A stretch of 23,463 nucleotides of DNA from Phycisphaerae bacterium (GCA_016935885.1 JAFGQA010000352.1:1-23463), one strand, 5' to 3'. Positions 8,259 through 16,015 are shown, counted from the first letter of the stretch. Numbers and translations: made by a program. Notes: generated by a model not told the origin, from the sequence alone.

Positions 8259-10439
8259 ATGAATCGTCTGCTCTCGAGCGCCCTCGTCCTGTTTCTGTCG
8301 TGCTGGGGCTACGCCCAAGAGGCCGCCTCCGTACCGGCTGAGAGCCGTGATCGCACCGTTGATGCCTATCCGAACGGCCTGCCCAAGTACATGACGCCGG
8401 AGGAGCGGCGCATTCCATGGGATAGACCGACCCCGGAGGACTTCGACTCGCGCTCTCCGCCGACCGGCGAGGTCCACTGCGCGGCGGAGTACGAGCCCAT
8501 GGCAGGGCTGCTCATCGCCTGGGAAGGCTACAGTTCTGTCCTGACGGCGATGGCGGTTGGCATCACGACGAATGATCCGGAGGCGATCGTCTGGGTCGTT
8601 GTGGATAGTTCCTCGGAACAGACGAGTGCATACAACTCGCTCAACACCGCCGGGGCGGACATGGACCAAGTCGAGTTCATCATCCGAACGACCGACACCG
8701 TCTGGATTCGCGACTACGGCCCGCGATACATCTTTGAGGACGACAACCGGGCGATCATCGACCACACCTACAACCGTCCGCGACCGAACGACAACACATT
8801 CAACGACTACCTCGCCTCGCTGTGGGGCGAGCCAGAATACAAGATCCCGCTGACCCACGGCGGCGGGAACTTCCACCTGTTCTCGAACGGCGACGCCTTC
8901 ATGACCGACCTGATTCTCGACGAAAACCCCGGCCTGAGCGAACAGGACGTCAAGGACCTCTACGAGGAGTATCAGAACGTTGACTTGACGATCTATCCGG
9001 GCTTCCCCACCACGTTCGACTCGACCCAGCATATCGACATGTGGATGCTTCCGCTGGACGACGGCAAGGTCATCATCGGCGAGTATGACAGTTCCACGGG
9101 CCAGCCCTACACGATTACCGAGAATGCCGTGACGGATTTGGAGTCGAGGGGCTACACCGTCTACCGCACGCCAGGCTGGCGGTCGGGCGGAACCCACTAC
9201 ACCTACACGAACGCCGTGATCATCAACGACCTCGTGTTTATCCCGGAATTCAGCGGGTACTCCACGCAAAACGCCCAGACTCTGTCGGTCTTTGAATCGG
9301 CCCTGCCAGACCACACGATGTTCCAGGTTGACTGTTCCAGCATCATCACCGCCGCCGGCGCGATGCACTGCATCGTCATGCATGTGCCAGCTTACGCTGC
9401 AAACCTGCTGGTGACGCCGGGCAGTAGCCTGGTCGCATCCGGTCCCGCGGGTGGTCCGTTCACGCCCGATAGCATCGACTACACACTCGAAAACACTTTC
9501 GGCGACCCTATTGACTACAGCGTCACGAAAAGCGAGGCGTGGGTGTCGATCACCAACGCGACCGGCACCTTGCCGGCCCACGGCACGACGGTGGTGACCG
9601 TTTCGATCAATTCTGCTGCCGATTCGCTTGGCAACGGGGTCTACGAAGACACGGTCAACTTCGTCAACACCACGAATCACAGCGGCGACACGACCCGCGG
9701 CGTCACACTCGGCGTCGGCATACCGGAAGTCATCCACAGCTTCCCAATGAACAGCAATCCCGGCTGGTCCACGGAAGGCCAGTGGGCCTTCGGCGACCCC
9801 ACGGGCGACGGTGGCACCGCCCACGGCAATCCCGATCCCGACAACGGAGCGACCGGTGCCTACGTGTACGGCGTCAACCTCAGCGGTGATTACTCCACCA
9901 CCGTGGGCGGGCCGTACTGCCTCACCACGGGCCCCATGGATCTGACCGGCGTTGAGGACGTGACGCTCAAGTTCCAACGATGGCTCAACACCGATTACGC
10001 GCCCTATGTCCACGCGACCCTCGAGGCGTCCAACAACGGGTCCGATTGGGTACCGGTCTGGCAGAACGGAGACACCGACATCACGGATTCCACCTGGTCG
10101 GAGCTCAGCTACGACATCTCCTCGGTCGCCGACGGTCAGGAGACTGTTTATATCCGGTGGTCATGCGAGATCGGCCAGACCGGCGCTTATGCCTACTCAG
10201 GCTGGAACATCGACGACGTGGAGATCTGGGGGCTTGCGGCTGATCCCTGCGCAGGCATCGCGCCTGACGGCGATATAGACGGCGACGGCGACACCGATGG
10301 TGCCGACATCCGACCCTTTGTCGAAGGCATCCTCGGCAGCATCCCCCAAGACCAGGTTTGCCGCGGCGACTTCAACGGCAACAAGGCCCTCGACGCCGGC
10401 GACATCGAACCGATGGTCAACGCCCTTCTGGCGCCGTGA
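8259..10439 (+). CDS. Secreted PPAD-like arginine deiminase with dockerin-like C-terminus
   Basis: A 726-residue exported member of the PAD_porph family (agmatine deiminase/bacterial peptidylarginine deiminase), predicted to hydrolyse a guanidinium group to a ureido group plus ammonia. The ATG at 8259 has AAAGGAG 8 nt upstream and begins a signal peptide (cleavage near SCWGYAQ). The catalytic fold spans about 70-380, with Asp152 (WIRDYG), His258 and Asp260 (QHIDMW), Asn318 (YTNA) and nucleophile Cys371 (AMHC). Spacings match Porphyromonas gingivalis PPAD (D130, H236, D238, N297, C351), and Arg173/Arg175 in YNRPRPND match its substrate-carboxylate pair R152/R154. A BACON/Ig-like region (about 383-488), a second beta-sandwich (about 490-660) and a dockerin-like pair of Asp-rich loops (DGDIDGDGDTDGAD; GDFNGNKALDAGD, about 663-726) follow. 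The open frame extends 93 codons upstream through a repeat, which I exclude. Confidence 0.9.
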   Translation: MNRLLSSALVLFLSCWGYAQEAASVPAESRDRTVDAYPNGLPKYMTPEERRIPWDRPTPEDFDSRSPPTGEVHCAAEYEPMAGLLIAWEGYSSVLTAMAVGITTNDPEAIVWVVVDSSSEQTSAYNSLNTAGADMDQVEFIIRTTDTVWIRDYGPRYIFEDDNRAIIDHTYNRPRPNDNTFNDYLASLWGEPEYKIPLTHGGGNFHLFSNGDAFMTDLILDENPGLSEQDVKDLYEEYQNVDLTIYPGFPTTFDSTQHIDMWMLPLDDGKVIIGEYDSSTGQPYTITENAVTDLESRGYTVYRTPGWRSGGTHYTYTNAVIINDLVFIPEFSGYSTQNAQTLSVFESALPDHTMFQVDCSSIITAAGAMHCIVMHVPAYAANLLVTPGSSLVASGPAGGPFTPDSIDYTLENTFGDPIDYSVTKSEAWVSITNATGTLPAHGTTVVTVSINSAADSLGNGVYEDTVNFVNTTNHSGDTTRGVTLGVGIPEVIHSFPMNSNPGWSTEGQWAFGDPTGDGGTAHGNPDPDNGATGAYVYGVNLSGDYSTTVGGPYCLTTGPMDLTGVEDVTLKFQRWLNTDYAPYVHATLEASNNGSDWVPVWQNGDTDITDSTWSELSYDISSVADGQETVYIRWSCEIGQTGAYAYSGWNIDDVEIWGLAADPCAGIAPDGDIDGDGDTDGADIRPFVEGILGSIPQDQVCRGDFNGNKALDAGDIEPMVNALLAP

Positions 10440-10671
10440 GGCGCCAAGCAGACGGGCCACGCGTTTCAGTCTGGGCGGTCGCTTAAGGGCTGTTTCAGGA
10501 CCCTCCATGTGGCACCGGCGTCATGTGGCACCGGCGTCATGTGGCACCGGCGTCTCGCCGGTGGATTGCACGATACACTGGGCATTCTCTCGCTTGTCTC
10601 CGCAGTTCTGAAACAGTTTCTTACAGAAGACGGAAGATGGCAGGCGAAGCGCACGCCCGGTCATTGCTGCC
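10440..10671. other. 232-bp gene-free spacer holding a divergent palindromic element
   Basis: Between the convergent deiminase and small membrane protein genes. Apart from the repeat at 10490-10616 nothing is recognisable; the short open frames here encode only repeat-derived peptides. Confidence 0.6.
10490..10616 (+). repeat. Divergent palindromic element with three tandem 16-bp units
   Basis: A 9-bp inverted repeat (CTGTTTCAG at 10490-10498, CTGAAACAG at 10608-10616) brackets three exact tandem copies of ATGTGGCACCGGCGTC (10507-10554). The last copy runs into the hairpin CACCGGCG-TCT-CGCCGGTG (10545-10563) that is also the first internal hairpin of the element at 5171-5276. The outer stem differs from that element, so only the inner module is shared. 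Confidence 0.75.
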
Positions 10672-10818
10672 TCATTGCTTGAACCAGATGGCCCACACGA
10701 GCAGCGATGCAACGAAGACAGCGATGATCACCAAAGTGAGAGTCCGGTGCTTCCTGAGGAGACCATCTAACAGGGTGTCAAAGATGCCTTGAAGAAGTAT
10801 GTCGAGCAGAAAGCCCAT
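10672..10818 (-). CDS. 48-residue single-pass membrane peptide
   Basis: A short open frame with the look of a real small membrane protein, beginning MGFLLDILLQGIFDTLLDGL and ending VWAIWFKQ. The first 20 residues can form an amphipathic helix, a basic LRKHRT linker follows, and a hydrophobic helix of about 20 residues (LTLVIIAVFVASLLVWAIWF) ends the protein. The ATG at 10818 is the only start: an in-frame TGA lies one codon upstream of it. GAGG is 10 nt upstream, a weak ribosome site. It sits 88 nt downstream of the hypothetical gene at 10907-11311 on the same strand and may be co-transcribed. The topology is clear; family and function are unknown. Confidence 0.6.
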   Translation of the reverse strand: MGFLLDILLQGIFDTLLDGLLRKHRTLTLVIIAVFVASLLVWAIWFKQ

Positions 10819-10906
10819 CTCTCAGAAGCCTCGGCCGCGGCAGCGCTCGACCCGTGCCCAAGGCGCACAACGAGCCGCTCGGTCGGCGCTTTCCCTGGAT
10901 TGGATG

Positions 10907-11311
10907 CTACACGCGGTCCTGGCGCGGGCCTGCCTTCGTTCCGGCGGCGGGCGTCACGAAGTGGCTGGTATCACCAAACAGGTCTTTCCGCAGAATCACG
11001 CCCAGCGGCATCGTGTAGTAGTTGTGCGTGTACGCAGCGTATTCGCTGATGGCAGCCTGCCACGACCGGCCGCTGTCTTCGATCTTACGCAGCGCGAGAT
11101 ACACGCCGTCGATGTCGCCCTGGTACCGCGTGACGATATCGGCGATGAGGATCTCCTCCGCCGAGGCCCGAATAAACTGCCAGTCGAGATCGTCAGCGTG
11201 AAAGACGACACGGTGGAGGTACTCGATGTGGCGAAGAATCCTGTGCAGAAAGGCGTGATCAAGGATCGCTTGGCGGAGCTGCTCGTGCTGTTCTTTGGAG
11301 ATGCGTGGCAT
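10907..11311 (-). CDS. Conserved-looking hypothetical protein, 134 residues
   Basis: I do not recognise a family. The protein starts MPRISKEQHEQLRQAILDHA, is mostly helical and soluble, has no signal peptide or membrane segment, and carries several aromatic and His residues (FLHRILRHIEYLHRVVFHADDLDWQF; YAAYTHNYYTMPLG). The composition is that of a real globular protein rather than a shadow frame, at least to about residue 105; the last 25 residues are less convincing. The ATG at 11311 has AGGCGG 7 nt upstream. The region IADIVTRYQGDIDGVYLALRKIEDSGRSWQAAISEYA could suggest a small regulatory or phage-related helical fold, but I do not assign one. It precedes the 48-residue membrane peptide. 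Confidence 0.6.
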   Translation of the reverse strand: MPRISKEQHEQLRQAILDHAFLHRILRHIEYLHRVVFHADDLDWQFIRASAEEILIADIVTRYQGDIDGVYLALRKIEDSGRSWQAAISEYAAYTHNYYTMPLGVILRKDLFGDTSHFVTPAAGTKAGPRQDRV

Positions 11312-11719
11312 ACAGTTGCCGCCTAAGTCCTTTCCAGAAGAGGGCCAATTCGTCTCGGATTCCCGGTCCCCGACTGGGCTCGCCAGCCCACACGAACGTG
11401 ATGCTATCGCATTCCGTATCAGGACTCAACGGCTGGAGCCACAAATCGAACGTGGGCGGCCCGCGGAAGGCGCTCGGGTGACGGACGGAGCCCACCGTTC
11501 CCAGAATGGGTTATCGACACGGCAGCGGGGGTTCCGTTTGACGCTCCCTTGGGCACGGCCTAGACTTCTATTGTAACGCCCAACAAACGACGCTCCTCCA
11601 GGCCCCAAGCTACATGGCAACGGCGATCGGGTTCCGGAAGCTCCTTCAGGGGCGGCCACTTGGGCATCGGTGGGGCGTCTTGGACACATCAGCGTCTCGT
11701 TGGGCGAAAAGGAACAGCC
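11312..11719. other. Spacer of about 400 bp before the kinase gene
   Basis: No secure gene. On the minus strand 11259-11495 contains a protein-like stretch (FDLWLQPLSPDTECDSITFV) that overlaps the start of the hypothetical gene by 53 nt; it may be a short gene starting at GTG or a remnant. On the plus strand there is a promoter candidate at 11538-11566. Confidence 0.4.
11538..11566 (+). promoter_or_regulatory. Sigma-70-type promoter candidate for the kinase gene
   Basis: TTGACG and TAGACT are separated by exactly 17 nt, 150 nt upstream of the GTG start of the kinase gene and on its strand. This is a good match to the housekeeping consensus in otherwise GC-rich DNA. Its distance leaves a leader of about 145 nt. 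Confidence 0.45.
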
Positions 11720-13396
11720 GTGCCAAGCCTGTTGGTCATGCAAGGTCCAGACGCGGGTCGCCGTTTTCGGCCGGTCGACGGCAAACCCGTGCTCCTGGGC
11801 CGCGCCAGCAAGGAGATGCCGCTGACCGACTACACGGTCTCGCGCCGCCATGCGGAGCTGCGCCCCGCAGGCCGCGGCTGGAACCTCGACGATCTCAAAA
11901 GCGCCAACGGCACTTTTGTGAACGGCAAGCGCCTGGAACGGCCCACGCGGCTGAAAGACGGAGATCAGATCCGAATGGGCTCGACGATGCTGGTGTGGGA
12001 CGGCAGCGAAGAGAAATCCCTGGGCACTTCGGATGCGGAGACCACGGTGGTGACGGAGCTCGTCGACCTGGACTCCGGCAGCCCACATCTCAGTTCCTCG
12101 ATCATCGATTCGGTCGGCAATCTTGACGACAGCATGATTCTGGTGTCGCCGGCCGCGGCGGAGGCGGTCCGCTCGTGGCGCGTCATATCCGCTCTGCTGG
12201 AGGCCGTCGGTGCCGTGCTCTCGCCACACCAACTGGCCCAGCGGGTGATGGACGTGCTCTTCGAGGAGGTTCCCGCCGATCGGGGATTCATCCTGCTGAG
12301 CGATCCAAAGAAAGGCGGTTTCGAGACGGAGATCGTTCGGTACAAGAAGGAGGATTCCCAGGAGAGAATCCGGGCCAGCAAGACCATCATCGATCACGTG
12401 ATCAAGCACCGCGAGGGAGTCCTCTGTTCCAACGCGATGACCGACGCCCGGTTCAGCGGGAAGGACGAAGACGGCAGCATCCAAGCCATGGGGCTGCAAT
12501 CCGTGGTTTGCGTGCCGCTGATCGCCCATGAGGAAGTCCTTGGCGTCATTTACGTGGATTGCCCCATGGCGACCCACATCTATACCGAGGAGCAGCTTCG
12601 GCTGGTCGCCGCCCTCGGCCAGATGGCCGGATTGGCCATCGAGGATGCCAGGCTGGTCAACGAACGGATGCGAACCGAGCGGCTCGCGGCGACGGGCGAG
12701 ACCGTGGCTCACCTGTCTCACTCCATCAAGAACATCCTCCAGGGAATGATGGGCGGATCGGACATCGTCGCGATGGGGCTGCGGAACAAGGCCCTGCCGA
12801 CCGTCGACCAGGGGTGGCAGATCGTTCATCGCAACCTGGACAGGATCTACTCCTTAACGATGAACATGCTTGCCTACGCCAAACGCCGCGAGCCGAAGAT
12901 GGAGCCGGTGCAATTCTCCTCGCTCGTCCAGGACGTCCTCAAAGGTCTCCGGCGCCGCGCGGATGACAAGGGCGTGTTGCTCCAAGGAGCCGTGGACGAC
13001 GTCATGCCACCGATCCTCATAGACGAGAACGGCATCCAGCAAGTCGTGCTGAACATCGTGGCCAACGCCATCGACGCTGCCCCGAAGACGACAGGTGTCG
13101 TTAACATCAAGGCGTCGTTTGACGCTGATACGGAGGAAGCGGTCTTGACGGTCGGCGACAACGGCCCCGGCATTCCGGAGAAAGACCGTCAGCGCGTGTT
13201 TGACGCGTTCTACTCCACCAAGGGCCACGGCGGCACTGGGCTCGGTCTGGCAGTAGCCAAGAAGATCGTGGACGAGCATTTTGGCAAGATCGAGATCACC
13301 TCAATACGCGGATCGGGCACGCTCATCCGCGTGAGGATCCCGTCCGGCGGAGACGAAGGCCTGGACAGCGCCGCGACGCACGGACCGGGGAGCTGA
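11720..13396 (+). CDS. FHA-GAF sensor histidine kinase (orphan)
   Basis: A cytoplasmic histidine kinase of 558 residues with no membrane segment. The N-terminal FHA domain (about 2-90; LLGRAS, VSRRHAEL, SANGTFVNG) would bind phosphothreonine peptides. A Ser/Thr-rich linker leads to a GAF domain (about 145-315) for ligand or signal sensing. The dimerisation helix carries the phospho-acceptor His334 in HLSHSIKNIL, and the HATPase_c domain has an N-box around Asn449 (NIVANAIDAA), the G1 box from Asp480 (DNGPGIP) and the G2 box from Gly504 (GGTGLGL). GTG at 11720 is chosen because AAAGGA lies 7 nt upstream and FHA begins at once; the frame is open for 20 further codons. No response regulator is adjacent, so the partner is elsewhere. 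FHA suggests cross-talk with Ser/Thr kinases, which is inference. Confidence 0.93.
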   Translation: MPSLLVMQGPDAGRRFRPVDGKPVLLGRASKEMPLTDYTVSRRHAELRPAGRGWNLDDLKSANGTFVNGKRLERPTRLKDGDQIRMGSTMLVWDGSEEKSLGTSDAETTVVTELVDLDSGSPHLSSSIIDSVGNLDDSMILVSPAAAEAVRSWRVISALLEAVGAVLSPHQLAQRVMDVLFEEVPADRGFILLSDPKKGGFETEIVRYKKEDSQERIRASKTIIDHVIKHREGVLCSNAMTDARFSGKDEDGSIQAMGLQSVVCVPLIAHEEVLGVIYVDCPMATHIYTEEQLRLVAALGQMAGLAIEDARLVNERMRTERLAATGETVAHLSHSIKNILQGMMGGSDIVAMGLRNKALPTVDQGWQIVHRNLDRIYSLTMNMLAYAKRREPKMEPVQFSSLVQDVLKGLRRRADDKGVLLQGAVDDVMPPILIDENGIQQVVLNIVANAIDAAPKTTGVVNIKASFDADTEEAVLTVGDNGPGIPEKDRQRVFDAFYSTKGHGGTGLGLAVAKKIVDEHFGKIEITSIRGSGTLIRVRIPSGGDEGLDSAATHGPGS

Positions 13397-13465
13397 GCAG
13401 CCAGCAGCCGTCAGTGTTGATCACCGACGGAAGACGAGTTCGCCAATTGAGACTCGAACCGAGCG

Positions 13466-13479
13466 GCGGGCTTCAGCCC
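13466..13479. repeat. Short GCGGGC-TTCA-GCCC palindrome
   Basis: The same 14 bases, GCGGGCTTCAGCCC, recur at 16899-16912. Both copies lie in spacers next to the three-gene operon: here overlapping the last codons of the acyltransferase gene, and there upstream of the dehydrogenase gene. Confidence 0.45.
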
Positions 13480-14861
13480 TGCGACCTTGAAAACGACGGT
13501 GACGGGATAGCTTCACCGAGCAGGTGGCGTTCGAGGCGATCGAGGAACTCGGTCACGCTGGGGGAGTCGATGAAGTCCTCGAAGTAGGTGACCCCAATGG
13601 ACATGTTCTCGCCGTAGGTCCAGTCGCCCACGATCCAGCCAGGGTGGCAATTCATGGTCCCCACGGCGGCCAAGTTCGTGATCTTCGCCCCGCCGAGTCG
13701 CGTGACGGCATCGCCGAAGCGGTAGCTCGTGCACCCGGCCGCGCCGCGAGGCATCCGGTGTGTGGCGGCCTGGAGAGCAAGGGCAAAGGGCCAACGTTGC
13801 GCCGCTCGGAGCATCTCCCAATCCGCCTCGTCTCGTCGCTTCCGCCTGTAATCCGTGAGTTGCCGCAGCGCGGCCGCATCGGCTGCCGCCCAACTGGTCA
13901 AATCCGACCGCTTGAAGATGACCCAGGGCATGGTCACATAGTTGCCGTGAAGGCCCGGCCGAGGGCCGGCGCGCCGAATCGGCAAGGCTTGGGAGTACAG
14001 GTAGTGTTCACGTGGGCGCCCTCGCTCCGTGCACATATCGAGATAGGTCAGGGCAGCGGCAATCATCACGCATCGGGCATGGCGCATCGGGCCGGCGCTT
14101 GTTCGCTTCTGAGCGACGGCCTTGAAGCGCTGTCGGAAGCGCGCGTCGTAACGCCGCAATTGGAAGCCCAGCTTCTTTTGCCCGCCTTCCGGCTTCGCGA
14201 CGATTCGAGGCTGACGGCACATGCAATAGCGCGCGTGCCTGAATCTGCCTTGCCAAACCCGCCAGAAGGACTTCGGCGACCACGATCCATAGGGCTCGCA
14301 CAACGACAACCGTGGATCTCGGCCGAGTGTTGTCGGTACTTTGGCCAGGACTTCGTGCAGTGCGAGAAGCAGGAGATGCCCACCCTCAAGATCCATCAGG
14401 TAGTGAGGCCAGCACAGACCGAGACGATGGTGGTCCTCACCCATCTGCACGTGAACAAGCCGAACGTGTCGGCTGCTCGTCGGATCGACGGGAACCCCAA
14501 GCGCATCAAGCAGAGGCGCATCGACGGCGCCATGGCAGGTGTCGGTCTTGTGATATTCATACTCTAGCGCGGCCTCGAGTTCGGCATCCGCCGCGATCTG
14601 CCAATAGGCGCGCCGCGACACCGGAGTGAAGTGAATCCGGGCCGATAGTGCGGGATAGCATAAGCCAAGCTGCCGCGCCCCGGCGGCCACCTCGTTCCGT
14701 TCCAACTCCCCCTGAACATCGGCGATCAGCATGACGTTCCAACCGCAGTATCCTCGCTGGCGGAGCGACTGGTGTACGGCGAGCAGCATGTTGTCCGTCG
14801 GACTGAGGGGATACTGCTGCGGCTCTTTCACCTTCGGCCTCCAAGCCGGCCCGACGATCAT
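13473..14861 (-). CDS. Condensation-type CoA-dependent acyltransferase superfamily protein
   Basis: A 462-residue protein from ATG 14861. It carries the HxxxD active-site pattern of the condensation/PapA/WS-DGAT superfamily: His153 and Asp157 in CWPHYLMDLEGG, preceded by a beta-strand (HHRLGLCW), with a start typical of such proteins (YPLSPTDNMLLAVHQSL, compare the 'hPLSPxD' opening). The C-terminal half has matching features (GNYVTMPWVIF, then ITNLAAVG and GENMSIGVTYFEDFID, like the floor-loop and latch strands). It probably transfers an acyl group to an alcohol or amine; substrates are unknown. The start codon overlaps the epimerase stop as ATGA, which argues for translational coupling and against the upstream extension to 14924. 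No carrier domain is present. Superfamily call is good, reaction is inference. Confidence 0.72.
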   Translation of the reverse strand: MIVGPAWRPKVKEPQQYPLSPTDNMLLAVHQSLRQRGYCGWNVMLIADVQGELERNEVAAGARQLGLCYPALSARIHFTPVSRRAYWQIAADAELEAALEYEYHKTDTCHGAVDAPLLDALGVPVDPTSSRHVRLVHVQMGEDHHRLGLCWPHYLMDLEGGHLLLLALHEVLAKVPTTLGRDPRLSLCEPYGSWSPKSFWRVWQGRFRHARYCMCRQPRIVAKPEGGQKKLGFQLRRYDARFRQRFKAVAQKRTSAGPMRHARCVMIAAALTYLDMCTERGRPREHYLYSQALPIRRAGPRPGLHGNYVTMPWVIFKRSDLTSWAAADAAALRQLTDYRRKRRDEADWEMLRAAQRWPFALALQAATHRMPRGAAGCTSYRFGDAVTRLGGAKITNLAAVGTMNCHPGWIVGDWTYGENMSIGVTYFEDFIDSPSVTEFLDRLERHLLGEAIPSPSFSRSQG

Positions 14862-15934
14862 ACTCGGATTCTGCCCGGTGGCGGTGTGCCGGCCGCGACT
14901 CGTTCCAGCACGGAGCGCCGCCACGCACGGACCGTGTCGAGCGTCGAGTGAGAGAACGTGAAACCCGTGGATTCGCGGAGCCTGCGGCCATCAATCAACC
15001 ACGGATAGCGGATGTAGCTCAAGGCGCCGGGCGGTGTCTCATTCAGCCAGGTGAGTCGCGCGGAGTAGGTCAGGCGGCACAGCGTGCAAAGCAGATTCGC
15101 GGGCAGCGCAAGCGGCGCGCGTTTGAACTCCGCGGCCAATTCCGTGAACCGCAGGGTGCCTTCCGGCGCCACGTTGAACGGGCCCGGCTCATCCGCGCCC
15201 AGCAAAGCGAGGATCGCTCCGCAGATGTCGTCCTCGTGGACAAACTGCATCTCCGGATCCTCGCCGCGGACGTGTACGACTTTGGGCTTGAACAGCATCC
15301 GAGAAAAGTAGTTGTCGACGCAGGGCCCGAGGACGATCGGGGGCCGGCAGATTGCGAGCGAAACACGCGGATGCTCCGCGGCGAACCGCGTGCACATCTC
15401 GTCGCAGAGTCGCTTCTCGTAGCTGTACTGAAACGATGGACCCGCACGTAGCGGAGACGCCTCCGCCAGCCGCTCGGGATTGCCGGGAAGGGCGCCGTAG
15501 GCCGTCGCGCTGCCGAGCACGACGGCGCGGCTCACCTTCGCGGCCAAGCACGCCTCAAGGAAATGGCGCGTCCCGTCGAGGTTCACCGCCCGAGCCCAAC
15601 GGCGGCGACGGCTCGGCGCAAAGGCGAACGCGAGATGCACCGCGGCGTCAACGCCTTCACGGACAACCGCGTCGGCGTAAGGAAACCGCACGTCCGTCTT
15701 GTGAAAGCGAAAGCGGGCCGCGTGCGACGAGGGGCCGTAGGCTTCAGCCGGCGCGGTCTTCGGGTCGCCAACGCCGCACGACACGGACGATATGGCGGCG
15801 GGAGTGGTTGCGGCGGTGGTGGGCTCGCAAACATCCAGGCCAAGCACGGACTCGACGTGCGGGCGCTCGAGCAGGGCCGCTACGAGCCGAGAGCCGATGT
15901 AGCCCGAGGAACCGGTAATCGCGATCCGCCTCAT
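14858..15934 (-). CDS. NAD-dependent epimerase/dehydratase (extended SDR)
   Basis: A 358-residue extended short-chain dehydrogenase/reductase acting on a nucleotide sugar, sterol or other alcohol. The Rossmann glycine motif TGSSGYIG is at residues 7-14, an acidic cofactor residue follows beta-2 (LGLDV), and the catalytic Tyr170-x-x-x-Lys174 pair is in QYSYEK with an upstream Ser in GSATAYG. CRPPIVLGP is the usual post-catalytic strand, and FVHEDDICGAI the typical C-terminal motif. ATG start at 15934, weak ribosome site. Residues 36-75 form a low-complexity Ala/Thr/Ser insertion between beta-2 and the 'KTDVRFPYAD' strand, longer than usual. Middle gene of the dehydrogenase-epimerase-acyltransferase operon: 81 nt downstream of the dehydrogenase and overlapping the acyltransferase by 4 nt. 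Confidence 0.88.
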   Translation of the reverse strand: MRRIAITGSSGYIGSRLVAALLERPHVESVLGLDVCEPTTAATTPAAISSVSCGVGDPKTAPAEAYGPSSHAARFRFHKTDVRFPYADAVVREGVDAAVHLAFAFAPSRRRRWARAVNLDGTRHFLEACLAAKVSRAVVLGSATAYGALPGNPERLAEASPLRAGPSFQYSYEKRLCDEMCTRFAAEHPRVSLAICRPPIVLGPCVDNYFSRMLFKPKVVHVRGEDPEMQFVHEDDICGAILALLGADEPGPFNVAPEGTLRFTELAAEFKRAPLALPANLLCTLCRLTYSARLTWLNETPPGALSYIRYPWLIDGRRLRESTGFTFSHSTLDTVRAWRRSVLERVAAGTPPPGRIRV

Positions 15935-16015
15935 CCGTCGTCGCCGTCCGTGCCGCTCGCGGCATCGTGAAGTTGGCCGAGCCGGGCGCTCGTCAATTGC
16001 TGGCCGCAGGTAGGT

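Noticed and set aside
7908..10013. A 701-codon open frame on the minus strand opposite the deiminase gene.
   Set aside because: It is antisense to a gene with clear signal peptide, catalytic residues and domains. Its composition (Val/Arg/Gly/His-rich, no recognisable motif) is that of a GC-rich shadow frame.
10523..10792. Plus-strand frame in the spacer after the deiminase.
   Set aside because: Begins inside the tandem 16-bp repeats and opposes the small membrane peptide.
11426..12829. A 467-codon minus-strand frame opposite the kinase gene.
   Set aside because: Antisense to well-defined FHA and GAF domains; Arg/His/Gly-rich with no family motif.
13440..13480. A GGTTCGAGTC-like string on the minus strand, suggesting the T-arm of a tRNA.
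   Set aside because: The flanking bases do not pair as a T-stem and no acceptor or anticodon arm can be formed.
13524..14567. A 347-codon plus-strand frame opposite the acyltransferase gene.
   Set aside because: The minus-strand product has the HxxxD motif, and its ATGA overlap with the epimerase supports it; the plus-strand product has no recognisable motif.
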